Shown one piece after another: positions 11,335 to 24,088 of a DNA stretch of 64,000 bases. The DNA is taken from assembly GCF_024868665.1 (NCBI RefSeq), contig NC_079894.1:3807426-3871425 (forward strand), in the 5' to 3' direction. Numbering within the stretch: the stretch's first letter is position 1; the number at the start of each line of letters is the position of its first letter. A program made the position numbers and the translations under genes. Source of the stretch: Triplophysa rosa (lineage: Eukaryota > Chordata > Actinopteri > Cypriniformes > Nemacheilidae). The notes beneath the pieces are model-generated. The model saw only the letters and a list, made by a program, of their open reading frames with translations, was not told the origin of the DNA and searched no databases.

Positions 11335-13568
11335 GTCTAGAAAAACAGTATTTCTTCCTTAAAAGACCAAAACAGGATCTTCACATATCAACAAACTAGT
11401 GTTCAGAAGTGTTTCCTTGCCCTGAATACGCCAGAAAGTTTTTGATCTTCCTCTCTCACTCCGTAAACCCGAGGACAACTTGCCCCATGACACTGCCCAT
11501 TGAAAATTTTCCTCCTGTTATATTGTATATATACAATAAAACACATCAAAACTATTGCACAGAGACCAACAATGGGGAACAACATTAGTAGACAGATACC
11601 GCAAAGCTGAATCATCTTTCTTGCTCTGATATAAATAGCAAAATCAATTGGACATATTGTATAGAGCAATAATAGAACGAGATGTGTTTCATCCTCTCAA
11701 AAGATCTCCATTATTCACAGTTATTCCCCATTATGTTCCCTTTCTACTATAAATAGAGATAAAAAACAAACAAATTATTTCCTGTTTTTCACATATTTGC
11801 ACTTTAAGTCAGAATTTTCCTTTGTGTTTCCAGTCTATTGTAACAGTCTAAACATAATTACTAATCCACCAATACCTTTTATTGGTATAAGAGAGTCAAG
11901 AATTGTCTTGACAGCCGTGAGAAAGCTGAGGATGATGAAGAAATGACTAACACAATAACAGCTCTCCTCATGGCACCATAAGATCTGTATAATTCACAGA
12001 TTGACCCACAACCAGATTTTTTTGGTATGAATCTTAACTAAACACACTATATAATGCCTATTCTAGAAATCCATGACTCTTCCTTCAACACACTAGCAGT
12101 GGAGCGTCACACTATCAAACAGACTGAACATTAACATATAAATAACCCTCTTCTCTTGCTCTCTGAATCCGACGGGCTGAAGAATGAATGCCTCTCTTAG
12201 TCACAGAGATTTGTGCATTTCTCCGACCGCTGCCTTTAGCAACCAGCCCTGAACTGCTCCCACTGGGTCAGCGTCCGCACCCCCGCGCATACTGGCACTG
12301 AATGCGAGACCAGTCAGAGGGCAGCTTCATTTATAACCCCCCTGGGCCTTGGAGGGAATGCAACACTGTCCGGAGAGACAAAACTAACACTCTTGGGTTT
12401 TGTTCCTCAGAATTGCATTCCTAGATCCTCCTCCTCGCGCAAGCACGCCCGGCCCACAGAGGGCACGGGTTCAAACATACCCCAACGTAATGTTTACTCA
12501 AACAAGTTGGTCAAACCTGACAAAGCGCTAAGAAAAAGGTGCGAACGGCTGAGGAAAATTTGAAGAACAGTGAGGGTCCGTCCGAGTTTGCAGTGTGCCA
12601 GCAAAACAAAACAATCGACTCCAAAAAACAACGGGACGGCACTTATATGCAAAGAATGAATGCATTTAAGAGGCTCATACAACAGGCTTTTGTTTTCTGA
12701 CAAATTCTGCAATCTTCAAATGCATGCACAACTAATATATTTCGCCCACAATCTGTTGTCTCTTTAAGCTTAGCCTGTGGCGTCGCTCTTTAAATCCTCT
12801 GCTTTGTTATCCTGATCCTCAGCGCCCGTGGCACTGGATTGAGAGAAATGGCTCTTGTGCTACGAATGTACCAAATGATGCGATTTTGTTCAGGATTCAC
12901 CTCATGATCCCTATGCTATTAAGTGAGGGTGCAGTTTTAACAATGTCTTAAAGCTACAGTAAATGCTACAGAAGCATCACTTGAACTAGAGCTGTGCCAT
13001 TAAAGTCCCAGTGAAAAAAATAAATTTTTTCATGAAATATTGCAGCATGGTTTTATAGATCCAATCAATTCGCAGTGAAAAACGCAAGCCACGCCCACTA
13101 TTTTCTCATTTGAAATTCTGTTTCACTCGGATATGCATCAGAATACAGAAGTAAAAACGATCACAACTTCCGGTTCACCGGGACTTCAAATTCAATTGAT
13201 AGTTATTGTCAATTTTGACTTTCAACTATGACATTTATTTTTATTTATAAATTTACATAAATAACATGCCTTTTTAATATGTTGTTTCATAAGTCATCAT
13301 GTAATGAAGTTAAATAATAAATAGTGATCTTAATATTGGCCAAAATAAACGTTATTATGATTTTTGTCATAATCGAGCAGCCCAAACTTGAATAAAAAAA
13401 AAAAACAGATAAAGCTGACGTTCACAAACAACAATTTCGAGCCGGGGAACTATTTTACTTCAAGTATAACTAGAAAAATGATTCACTCTAAAAACATCTA
13501 GGTCTAGGTCATTTCAATGTATTTTTAGGCATTCATATAAAATTCTCTGATGTAGACTATCTGATGTA
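11335..13568. other. rasal2 intron; possible TATA-like promoter near 12330
   Basis: Mostly unique sequence. The part 12180-12480 is more GC-rich. On the minus strand it has GGGGTTATAAATGAAGC near 12335 followed 60 bp later by an ATG with a 30-codon frame. This could be a minor promoter, but no donor follows, so I do not call an exon. Around 12990-13180 there is a diverged TTAAAGTCCCAGTGAA-type MITE fragment. Confidence 0.3.
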
Positions 13569-14091
13569 AACTACCGGTCAAATGTTTTTGGACACACACT
13601 TACACGTTAATATTTTCCCCATATTTTAGAATAATAATAATAAACTCATCAAAATTTAAATAAAACAAATGGAACTATGGGAATTATGTTGCAACGAAAT
13701 AAATAAATAAAAACCTGTTATATTTCATCATCTTCAGTGTAGTCACCTTTTGACTAGAATTTGCAGAAATGTTTTCTTGTCATTTTATCCAGCAGCTTCT
13801 TGAGGTCTCACCCTGAGATGCTTTTTAAACAATATTAACGGAGTTCCCATCTATTCTGAGCTCTTATTGGCTGCTCTCTCTTCGTTATTCAGTCAAAGTC
13901 ATCCATTTCAAAACCATTTGTATTAAATAAAATGTTAGTTTTGTCATGAAAAAAACATGTTTGTTTGCAAAATTATATTTTTGTCTACTAAGCTAATTTC
14001 AGACATTTAAGCAAACACTCTCAGATCGAAAGCGTTTTGAAATAACGAGAAACATTTCACTCAAGCGTCCAAAAACCTTTGACCGGTAGTG
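13569..14091. mobile_element. Tc1/mariner-like MITE
   Basis: Inverted ends ACTACCGGTCAAATG (left) and TTTGACCGGTAGT (right), each bordered by TA, the Tc1/mariner target. The interior is AT-rich with no transposase frame. The right end lies about 165 bp from the rasal2 exon 3 donor. Confidence 0.7.
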
Positions 14092-14255
14092 TAGGCATAT
14101 TCATTTTTCAAAACCGTGGGAAACCTTCCCTGTAATAATCCTCTGTAATGCGAGTTATTTCGAGATAATTCTGAATAATCACATACTGTCCCACTCAAGA
14201 AAGAGTGGATTATGCAGCACTGATATCACAACAGAGAAGCACTTATGAATCTTAC

Positions 14256-14382
14256 CTAACATTGAAGTTCCCTCTGCTGGATATTCAGGGAACTGTCCTT
14301 CAGAGGGCACGCTGACCGTCCGTCTCAAACTGCGGCTCGTTGATGAGGACGCTGTGGGGCTTTCGTGGACCTCAGATGGCAT
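14256..14382 (-). CDS. rasal2: rasal2 exon 3
   Basis: Internal exon of 127 nt. The acceptor is TTCCCAG at 14383-14390 and the donor is GTAAG beginning at 14255. It encodes 42 codons starting MPSEVHESPTASSSTSRS, then the conserved core RRTVSVPSEGQFPEYP, and ends EGTSML plus one G (phase 1). The core is the stretch between the two halves of the RASAL2 PH domain, and RRTVS resembles a basophilic kinase site. The first 16 or so residues are Ser/Thr-rich and diverge from what I remember of the human protein. The next exon, expected to begin with EVPAERSP-like sequence, is not visible in the window and should lie beyond the left edge. Confidence 0.92.
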
Positions 14383-14793
14383 CTGGGAACAAGACAGAGG
14401 TCAAGGGTCAATGGTTGGAGGTCACATTCCAACTGCGGGTAAGAAAGTCCCTTTCCCATCGTGGCTACTAATTAAGTGAGCGTATAAATGAATCTGAAAG
14501 CAATGTGTCAATCACAAACAAGTGAATTGATTGTTCTCTTTCATAACCTAAAGGTGAAATCGGTTGCCCTACTTCTGTCAGATTAATGCGCTTGAACTCA
14601 ATACAGGGAGATAAATGGTTAAACTGAGCGACTCTAAGAGACTCTCTAACTTGCAGTTCCAATGCATTTAGGCCTTTAAAAGAGGAACCGCATAACAAAG
14701 GACAAACATCCCTTTAACCGTCCCGCTCTTCTCTATGAGGTAAAGGAAAGGAGAAGAATGAGGGGATAATGCATAGGAAAGACACGCCGTCAC

Positions 14794-14921
14794 CTCTTCC
14801 TCCTTGTTGAGCAGAATGAGCTGGCTATCGGTCAGGATGCAGTACTTCCTCTCCCAAACGCAGGGCTCCGTGAACGGCGACTGGCCGCAGGAGAAGTGGT
14901 GGCTGGCCGGCCCCTTCACAT
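14794..14921 (-). CDS. rasal2: rasal2 exon 2, PH-domain start
   Basis: Internal exon of 128 nt, bounded by a CAG acceptor (AG at 14922-14923) and a GT donor at 14792-14793. Completing the phase-1 codon from exon 1 gives [14 protein letters not shown], followed by [19 protein letters not shown]. The tryptophan, basic pair and YCILTDSQL stretch are the start of the split pleckstrin-homology domain of the RASAL2 group, which targets the protein to membranes. It ends in phase 0. The distance to exon 1 is 44.2 kb as assembled, but about 14.8 kb of this is probably false duplication. The match to human RASAL2 (from memory) is nearly residue for residue. Confidence 0.93.
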
Positions 14922-15808
14922 CTGCACACAGAGGACAGAAGAGACACCTCAGAAGACACATTATAAGTCACCATGGGAGAAGCACACTCTCTTCATTTTA
15001 GCAATGATGTTCTTTAAATGAAAACTTCAAGGTTGACGCAAAAGGTTCTGATGGGAAAACACGTGACCGAACACTCATCCTGCAAAAATAGATATGAGCC
15101 CTGAGAGAGGCACAAACTGTCTTCTCTTCTCCATTTAATCACCGGCTCGCTTCAGAAATAGATTCCAGACAAAAACACTGTTCATAAGAAAATGAGTCAC
15201 ACCAAACTCATGTGAAGTTAGGTTGAGCGTCTTCTGCACCACTAGTAGTGCAGAACGGACCACCATTGTTTGGCCAAACAGGCATCAAACTCATGCCTTT
15301 AGTAGACTAGAAGGCCATTATCTTTTTTGTTGTCTAATGCATAGTGTATTTTGCTATTCTCGTTGCTATTTGTCAGGAATTTCTGAGGGGAAACTGAATT
15401 TAACCCTTATGAATATTTATATTTAAAAAACGATGTACAATGAGACGCTTACTTGATTCCAATTACAAGCAATATAGATATTAATATAAATATATAGTAT
15501 ATGTAATAGTTGTTATTTACCTGACATTTCTTTATAAAATACATTTATAATAAAATTTCAAAATCTATATGGGTGAAATTAAAACTTCATCTTGAATAAA
15601 TATAAATGCCCGAGGTCCCACAGACCCAAACACTTCACAAGAGTTAAATCACAAATCGTTATACTTATAAATATGACAATTCTGAGTACAAACATCATCA
15701 CGACATGAACGACAACATTGTGAGATTTTATTATTATAAAATAGCATTAAAGAGAAACATTTTCCCTTTGAAACCATACGCAACCATATGACCATAAACA
15801 TGAATTAA
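14922..15808. other. rasal2 intron 1, beginning of unique part
   Basis: Unique AT-rich sequence upstream (in genomic order, to the right) of exon 2. Contains an imperfect TA-rich block near 15470-15510. No exon or repeat recognised. Confidence 0.5.
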
Positions 15809-16117
15809 AGGTATAGTTCACCCAAAAATGAAAATTCTGTCATTCCTCTTGTCATTCCAAACCTGTATGACTTACTTTCTTCTGCAGAACACAAAAGAAG
15901 ATATTTTGAAGAAAATTGGTAACCGAAGAGCGCCGGCACCCATTCACTTCTATTGTATGGACACAAAACCAATGCAAGTGAATGGGGGTCCAGTTAACAT
16001 CATTCTTCAAAATATCTTCTTTTGTGTTCTGCGGAATAAAGAAAGTCATACAGGTTTGGAATGACAAGAGGGTGAGTAAATGATGACAGAATTTCCATTT
16101 TTGGGTGAACAATCCCT
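15809..16117. mobile_element. TTAA-flanked cyprinid MITE, near-full hairpin
   Basis: Bounded by TTAA (15805-15808, 16118-16121) with ends AGGTATAGTTCACCC and GGGTGAACAATCCCT. The two halves are inverted copies of each other over most of the length, so the element folds into one long hairpin. This explains the paired open frames on opposite strands (plus and minus sharing LSFQTCMT and FFCVL), which are not proteins. Family members recur at 29848, 33590, 35823, 56425 and 58102. Confidence 0.85.
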
Positions 16118-16121
16118 TTAA

Positions 16122-18060
16122 GTACCTTTTGATATATTTTTGACCTTCTCAAATGTATCTGTTGGGTGTTTTGCAGACTGTTGCCTATAGAGGGCAGTAT
16201 TACACTAGTGTACAGTGTTGTTCAACGACGGTGTGCGCTTCAGAAATCTACACCTCTCATGAAGAGGTTCAAATCTCAGTGGGGGAAAAGGATATCACCG
16301 TTTCCAGGAAACTCATAATTCAATCTGAGAAAAAAAACAGCCCTAAACGTACAAACATCTGCTTTCATTAAGCCTAAAACAAGTAAAAATAGACCCCATT
16401 AGAGAATGACCACATCTCACATACCTACCGCTGGAATTGTCAGAAACAATTACAGGCCGCACCGCCGACAGTCCTTCGTGTCTATTAATTGATCATTTAG
16501 ACCTTCACTAAGCTTCATCAATCAGCTCCGGCTGACGGATCTGTTGTACGCTTGACCACAGCGAGACACAAAAAGAACATGTCAGCGTTTGAGGTCAGAG
16601 GTCACCAGCGCTGATGTCACTCTGGAACAGAAGGGCCGGCCCGTTAGCGGCTTTACTTCAGTTTTTCCCAGGCAGCACGACTAATGAACGCCACACAGAC
16701 GCAGAAGAAAGTGACGCAAGACGTCTCAAGAGAGCGGGTGTGACTCTTGCATCCCAGCTTGGTTTATTGAACGCAGGCTCCTGCCCACCGCTATTTTCCA
16801 CACCAGCTATCGGCCGAAAGCAAACGGTATGACGAAAATCCACAAGGGAGACAGGAAAAAAGTGAACAGCGTGAGACCAAACACAGAGAGCATTTTGTCG
16901 ACAGATCAATCAACCGAGCACTTCGGTGCGCCAGGATGTTTCTTGCACAGCTCTATTTTTAAGCTATGCAGAAATTCATCACATAGTTGCATTGGGTCTC
17001 ACTGCTTTTCCAGTACCGTGCATTACGGCTTAACTGATAAATAATAAAAACCTTCAATTAAAACACTCTCAAACTGCAAAACAAAAACCTGTGAATAAGA
17101 GAGAGACACGTGGAGAGATTTCAACTAGACAACAACACAAGCCGTCCTTCTATTTACTGCTCAGCAAACAAGTATACAACTGAATAAACAGACATTCTTT
17201 AATGGGCGTTTGGATAAGTGCTTGGAGACAAACACACTAGACGCTGGCAGCGCTCCACTCCGAGCGCCTGTGGAGAGAGACGCGGAGGTGAAATGCGCAG
17301 GAGGAGCGGGAGCCGGTTCAATCTAAAGCCGGCCTGTTTGAGGCGACACGGTGGCAACAAATAGCATATGGGTGGGTGAGATAAAGCGCTTTCTCCAGAG
17401 ATCTCAGGTTGACAGCTCCATCTGATGGGAAACAATATCGCCTCTTAGGATGCAAACACATTTCCATGACTGGTGTGGAAACCGTGGAGATCCGGAAATA
17501 TCACTCTTCAGCCACATCGAAACAAACATTACAGCGTGTCACGTCTAAAGCCTCACCAAACAGAATTACAAATGTAAATGGCTTGATGTTTCATTGGTTA
17601 GAGAAATAAGATGTTGAAACGCACCTCACTGGTTGAGCTAATGTTATGTTTGGCCGGCTGGGATGCTCAGAAATGTTTTCATAGCGCCACAGAGTCACAG
17701 CGTGTACACTTTCTAGGGGGTTTAACTTACGACTTAAAAGTCTTTTCATATTAAGCCGGGATAGGAGAAATCACTGTACAGTTGGAAAACATAGACACCT
17801 TGTACAGCTACATGTACTTCCGGGAAAAAATTAAATCATGTTTCTGGGTACCTTGTGGTACTTTATAAATACCACAGTATTAAAGGTACAGTTCGACCAA
17901 AATGAAAAATTCTGTCTTGTGACGAATATGACAGCGAGTCACAAGACAGAATTTTTCATTTTGCAAACACCAAAAAGATTTGATGTTATTGGTGCGCCGC
18001 CATATTTGATTTTATATTGAGTATTATATTGAAGTTATTTTCAGTGAACTATTTCCTTAA
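16122..18060. other. rasal2 intron 1 with a small perfect hairpin
   Basis: Mostly unique sequence. At 17899-17923 and 17938-17962 there is a perfect 25-bp inverted repeat beginning AAAATGAAAAATTCTGTC, separated by 14 bp; it looks like a highly contracted MITE. Several 60-85 codon frames are scattered on both strands without domains or splice sites. Confidence 0.5.
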
Positions 18061-18392
18061 AGTCACCATGAAACAGAAGAAGCGATTGTGTTATTTTTCG
18101 TATTGTGACGTATACCCGAGTGAAACGGCTTCTGAAATGAGAAAAAAAATGTAGGACGGGACTTTGTCCATCGAGAACTGATTGGATTGTTGGGCGGTGC
18201 AAACAAAATGGAGGCAGATTTGAATCAGTCGTTGGGGCCCCGTCCTTGCGCTATTCCACGTGACCGAAAGTGAAGAGAGGGCGTTTTGAGGGGTGAGGGG
18301 GTTAACGGTTTTGAAGAATGAAGTGCACAGATGAGTCACAAAACAATATTAAACAAAAAATATGATTTTTCAATTTTGATTTTATGCCATCT
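18061..18392. mobile_element. TTAA-flanked MITE, second family
   Basis: TTAA at 18057-18060 and 18393-18396 enclose 332 bp with ends AGTCACCATGAAAC and a loosely matching GATTTTATGCCATCT. Related fragments occur near 12990. The GGCGTTTTGAGG and CCGAGTGAAACGG blocks inside are typical of this repeat. Confidence 0.5.
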
Positions 18393-18772
18393 TTAAACTT
18401 GCAAAATGCGTATCAGTTGCGCCTCATCTCCTATGTTGTGCCACATGGTGACGAGACCGATTTGCGAAGCCCATTCAGATTTATTTTAGGAATCTTAATT
18501 GCATTCGGGAAAATTCATCACCGCTCCATCATTCTGAGCCCTCTTCACCTGCGTCTGTTCATACCAGCTATGTGCAAATGACAGCGTCTCTCTGAGGAGA
18601 AAGGCCAGTGAACACTAAGAATCAGAGATTTCTCAAAACCAGCAGATGGATCCGCCTCCCCAAGGCCTTTATTCTCGCCTTTAGAAAGAAGTCAATAGCG
18701 TTCTCGGAGTTAACACTTCTCATTTACATCTCACAGAACCAACTTCATTGCATATGTTAGGCGGATTAGACA

Positions 18773-19040
18773 TTATGCTTTGTTCACACTAGGCATACTG
18801 GCCCATGCCTAGTTCACACCAAATGCGAATTAAGCGATTTACTCGAGTAAATTACATACAAAGTCAATGCAAAGACGAGAATGCACGTCAATCGCGTCAT
18901 ATGCGCAAGTTGAAAAATTTCAACTCTAGCGAGAAATTCAACACTCCCCGCCGCGTGATACATTTGAGTAGATCGCTCGCGTGAAAATAACGAACTTTTG
19001 TGGAACGCGATTGTTTGCGTTTAGTGTGAACACAGCATTA
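18773..19040. mobile_element. short hAT-like MITE with 'TGTTCACACTA' ends
   Basis: Ends ATGCTTTGTTCACACTA and TAGTGTGAACACAGCAT are inverted with one or two mismatches. The interior is CpG-rich (CGCGTCATATGCGC, ACTCGAGTAAA, CGCTCGCG). I could not confirm a target duplication. Confidence 0.55.
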
Positions 19041-20610
19041 CTGACTCATTTTTTCCATCAGTTGGGCAATAACGAACAAAAGTTGCACAACCTTAGAAAG
19101 ACTTTGGAAACGAAGGTTAAATGAATATTCTGTGTTAAAAGCAATGGAAGCATGACCCATGACATCTCAGGCATGTGATAGTCTGTGGGGTGATCGCATC
19201 GTCCGGAAGAGGAAACGTGAAGCGTGCGCTTTTCAGGAAAGAAACGTTTGATATTTGAGCTGCAAAGCTAAAACCGGTTTTTAAAGCGAGACTAGTCTTC
19301 TAGGTGGAGAAGTTTCCGATGATTTTCTGGGGTAATTCCAGTTTGCTTTATATAAACAGTAGTTTACACATCATTATAGCTTCTTGGTATTCCTGCATTG
19401 CATCATGGGAAAGGTGCCAGGTGTGTGAGGACTACTTGGTCAGTTAAAACACTGGACATCATTTCATAAAGGAAAGGTTAGTAAGCAATTCCATCACTCT
19501 GATCTTACGGTAATGCTGCACATTTTAGATTTATTGGTTTGTTGCTATTGCACAATTACCTCACAGACTTCATTACTGTGTACATTTTATTTGAGTTATT
19601 AGCAAAATGACCATTTTATCAAGGACTTCCTTGTTCATTGAACTTCACTCTTAAACCTAGTTACTGTGATCTGCTAAATATAGCAGCGGTATATAAAGAC
19701 GCTCCCTGAGGTGTTCAGTCATCTGAAATCTAGCTTGAAAAATCACATCTGTCCCGACAAGGTCCTTCACGAAGTCCTCGGTTCTATAACGTCTGCAATA
19801 ACTCATTTCAACAGGATTGGTTTTTCTGCCGAGTTCTGCATGTCCATCATCTTTAACTAAAGTCATCTTTCACTCCAAATATCCTGTAGATCAAAGTGCT
19901 ACGTCAGCACTGACACAGTACACACACAGACTGAAAAGGATGTTACCCAACATGCACTCTGTGTGTGTGTGTTATGAGCTGTCAGCTCTGAATGTGATGC
20001 TTTGTGAGATACTAAATAAACCCTGTATGAGAGGGCTGGTTTAAACATCCAAAGACAAGAGAAAAAAAATGCAACAAGCAAACTGTGCATCTTTAACAGA
20101 TTCATTGCTGTAGTACGTCATGAGTATTAAAGAGAAAACAAACCAAGCCTTTCTCTGGAAGGCAAACACAACCACAGGACCATGGTCGGTACACACATGA
20201 CACCACAACTCTCACTAGAAATATCAACTAAATATTTTATAAAATCAGCTCAATTTACAGTACATGACGTATAGGATGATTCATATACTGTACATTAAAC
20301 TACTGTCATGTTATCTTTTATATATGGGACATAACATGCTGACTCTGCAAAAATCACAAATCCATCACAAAAGATTTTCCATTTAATAAATACAAAAATG
20401 ATAAAATGGACAATTTTAATGAAGTTAATACATTAACTAGTTACATTAATTCAATTAAAAACTAAATTATTATTTTTTGCAATACTGAAACCAAAACAAT
20501 TACATAAACGTGTTAGATTTAAATATGATGATGTCCAACACATCAAAATCAGACCTTATTTAAGTGTAAAATTAGGATTTTTGGGTGAACTATTCCTTTA
20601 ACATATTATG
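19041..20610. other. rasal2 intron 1, no gene seen
   Basis: Unique AT-rich sequence. A GT/CA tract lies at 19960-19970. Overlapping 68-75 codon frames on both strands at 19657-20105 show no domain. Confidence 0.5.
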
Positions 20611-20914
20611 TAGAGATGCACCGGGACAACGGCCAATAATCAGGATCAGTCAATAAAAGCAACATTCACACTAATATCCAAAAGTTTAAAAACAGCCGAT
20701 GATCAGGGCCGATATTTCCTGTCAATCGAATGAGGACAGGAAAATACAATAAATGTTAAGAAACATAACCGGTCTGATGTTCAATATTAATAGTCATTAT
20801 ATGAATTAATAACATTCAGAAAGAAATATTAATCTTCAGACTTGGCATTGGCAGATACCAACACTGAATTATCGGCTATCAGTATTGGCGGTGAAATTTA
20901 TCGATGCATCTCTA
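20611..20914. mobile_element. diverged copy of the 'CCGATA' hAT MITE
   Basis: Ends TAGAGATGCACC and GATGCATCTCTA correspond to those at 3001-3707. The interior keeps GCCGAT and TATCGGC motifs but is shorter. The target duplication has decayed. Confidence 0.6.
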
Positions 20915-23621
20915 ATTTGATGTGTTCTTTTGTGCAAAACCAGAAAAGCTATCTTTAACCTGACGCTGCATTTTATAAACACACAATAAATAAATAAATA
21001 TAAACACAGTAGCACGCTCGAAAACAAATCTACGAAACCAGCTACGGAAAATGATTTCGATTTTTCCTTTGTTGAACTTATAAAACAAATGACGACTTAT
21101 AAAATATTTGGCCGTCAAATAAAGCGCACACAAATGCACGTAGCGTGAGAAATTGCGAGTGAAATAAAAGGGGAACATGGTACTCTGACTTCTGTGGTGA
21201 TAACTGTGAGGGCAATTTCACAAACCGCAGTGTGCGGAGAGGCACCGAGTGTGTGTAATACAGTGTGGGTGTCCTGCACAACACTTCAGTGCTCCCATAT
21301 GTTTGTTTGTGAAGCAACACAGCTCGAAAACAATTACAGCAGGGTGGCTGCCAACTGAAATGCAGGGCTGCCGGTTTGTGACCCCGTAATGGAGCAGGAG
21401 CCCGTAAACAACGCTCAACCGGGAGGTCAGTGAAGGTTCAGACTCACAGGAATCGAGTCTGCATGCGTTGGATTAACCTTCCATATGTGATGTGTAATTT
21501 GACCGACATGCCCATATGAAATCTAACAACTGCAAAAAGTCTAGCCATTTGGCTAGCGATAATGTGGCTGTTATGTCTATAAAGCAGTGTTGCATCTGTA
21601 TCACACTCAATGAATCATGAAGGGTGATGGAGCAACTTGGCATGCAGTCGTATTGCATGTAGGTCGCATACATCTGTGAAGGGCATGCGAAGGACAATGT
21701 CCTGCATAGGCCCGCAGTACATCTCTATGATCACAGACACCCGCCGAGGGCCAGACGGGCCTCATGTGTCTGAGGAAGAGTAATCCAAACCCAGCAACCC
21801 TGCACGGAATGTCTTCAGCTGAAGGAGAGGTCACACCACCTGTCCAGGATGAGGTTTCAGATGGAGGGGGGTGGTTGGTACTGCTAATCACTGCCAACAT
21901 CTTGAATACTGCAACAGCCACTGCTTTTAAATGTCATAAGACATCATTATTATTCACTCTCTCTCTTGATGGGTCAACCCATGTTTTCATAATGTAGACA
22001 ATAAAACTACACTTATTTGAAATGTGTCGGTGACTCCAACAGTTACAGCTTTAGCCCTAATCACGGTTGCGTGATTTACAAGCGCTCTGTGAGTCAGTTC
22101 AACCGTCGAAGCACGAATTGGATGATGATACTCAATGTTCTCATGAGAAAACGCATAAATGTTGGTTTATTAGCACAGCGTTGATGTCTGAGGAAAGCAG
22201 AAGTGTATGGAAGTGAGGCAACAGGGAAAAGTCAGCTGTTGCAGAAGTAAAATACGGATGTTGCTGGTCTGACATCCACTTACAATAAGACATCTCTCGC
22301 ATGTAAAAATTAAATTCTTATTTCCGTTCTGGTTCACAAATATATTCTTTATTCTTGCAACAAAAACACAGAAAAAAAACCCTGTAAAAACTGTCATATT
22401 CTAGCAGCTGGGGCGCCAGAATAAAAAATATTTTGTATAGTAATACTACATGCTTTTCATGTTATTTACACCCAACTAGTAAATTTGCAACCTATCTACT
22501 GTATTTTTACTGTATTTACAAAATAGGTATAAAATAAAACAGTAAAATTGTGTAAAATAAAACAGTAAAATTCTGTAAAACAAAACACTAAAATTATGTA
22601 AAACTGAACAGTAAAATTATGTAAAATGACAGTTTCAGTGTACTAGGAATAGATGGTTCTAACTAAATTTATGAAGTGCCAATTATTAAAACAAAAAAAC
22701 TCAGCTGTAAATGTATATCTTTATCCGACACTGTCAGACACAACCTAAATAATGATTTGCGGTCCAATGAGCAAATCCAAGTTGACAAATTTAAACCCAT
22801 AACTGAATTTTTCCAAAGCTAATTTGTGAGTGTTTTGACATTAAAATAACCAACATGTTGCCAGTCGGAACCAGTAGTCAGCTTTATGTTTGTCATTACA
22901 TGCAACCAGCGAGCACAAACAATAGAAAGATCTCACTGCATTAAATCAAGCACGCAAACTGACATCTCAACTCAAAGATAATCTCGCTCTTTATTCAGTA
23001 GCATTTAAAAACAGCTCTGACTAAGCACTGGTTCCTGATTCCCAATCCTTTCTTCAATACATATTGAAAGAATCACATTACATCAGTCTTTAGCAGATAC
23101 TCAAACATCCATTCTATTGGCTGCGTGAATTGGATGGTTATACAGCATGCTCTCATCCAAATGGCTCTTTTCATTACGTTGGACTCTCATTAGTTTCATA
23201 TATTTCCTAATGCCAAATTCCCACAGTGCCTGCCAGGTGTGTGCACACCCAGACACACAAACACAAACAGATTGCAAAGACTGCGAACAGAAGATGCTTT
23301 GTGTCGCTCTGCCGCAGACTTTGCGAGGCTTCACCTCCTACCCACTCCACAGCCAAACTACACAGTGCCCAACCACCTGGTGTCCACAACAACCAAGACA
23401 ACACAAACAGCTCAACCAATAACAATACCTCAGCATGGGCGTGGCTACAGCAGGTAGAACAGAGAGAGCGAGAGAGCGAGAGAGAGAGAGGGTGTGTGGT
23501 GTAGATACTGCCCGCATGCCCCTGTGATACCACACAGACTAACATTAGCCCCACATTGATTATTTGATATTATGATATCAGCAAGTCATACACGGATATT
23601 TTGATATGTGGGTGGTTACTG
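20915..23621. other. rasal2 intron 1 with minisatellite and GA microsatellite
   Basis: A tandem repeat with unit close to GTAAAATAAAACAGTAAAATT runs over about 22530-22625. A GAGAGC/GA tract lies at 23461-23492. Frames up to 115 codons around 23.1-23.55 kb overlap on both strands and are driven by CA/GT- and GA-rich sequence, so no gene is called. Confidence 0.5.
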
Positions 23622-24088
23622 TATAGACCGTTTCAACAGACGAGCGCGCCTGACCCCCAGTTATCTTCCGGTTTGTGTTTGGCTAGTGTCTAATAATATA
23701 ACTATATATATTTTATTTAATTTATATTAATATTAATTCACATTATAATTTTATTGTATAACAATTGTATTAAATAAACAATTTGTTGTATGTTCATTTT
23801 ATTAAATAAACAATTTGTTGAATGGGTACTGCAGTCTGGTCGCATTTAAACATACCGTATGGTGCACTGACATCTAGCGGTTGAGTTTGGTATCGCAGTC
23901 TAAATTCAAAATATTGGAGAGACGAGTTTAGCAAAGTAACGGTTCTTCTCGGTTTCTTTTGCTTGTTATCGGAAATGATCTACAGGCACTCTATTGTTTG
24001 TGAATGCGTACCGGAAGTTAAGGTGGGGTCACAAAAGTGCGCATGCGCAGTAAAGTTTGTTTATGTTGGTAAGATGAAACCGTCTATA
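23622..24088. mobile_element. MITE with TATAGACCGTTTCA ends
   Basis: Opposing ends TATAGACCGTTTCA and TGAAACCGTCTATA enclose 467 bp with CTTCCGGTTT near the left and GCGCATGCGC near the right. A shorter relative is at 60399-60682 and a fragment at about 2690-2945. Confidence 0.65.

Noticed and set aside
12240..12340. Minus-strand 30-codon frame containing GWLLK, resembling a PH-domain start
   Set aside because: No donor follows and the frame stops after 30 codons; similarity is limited to five residues.
15828..16112. Paired 78- and 86-codon frames on opposite strands with shared residues
   Set aside because: They are the two faces of one hairpin MITE; the shared words come from its inverted halves.
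23207..23554. 115-codon minus-strand frame with hydrophobic Cys/Ser-rich sequence
   Set aside because: Overlaps several equal-length frames on both strands in GA- and CA-rich DNA; no family resemblance.
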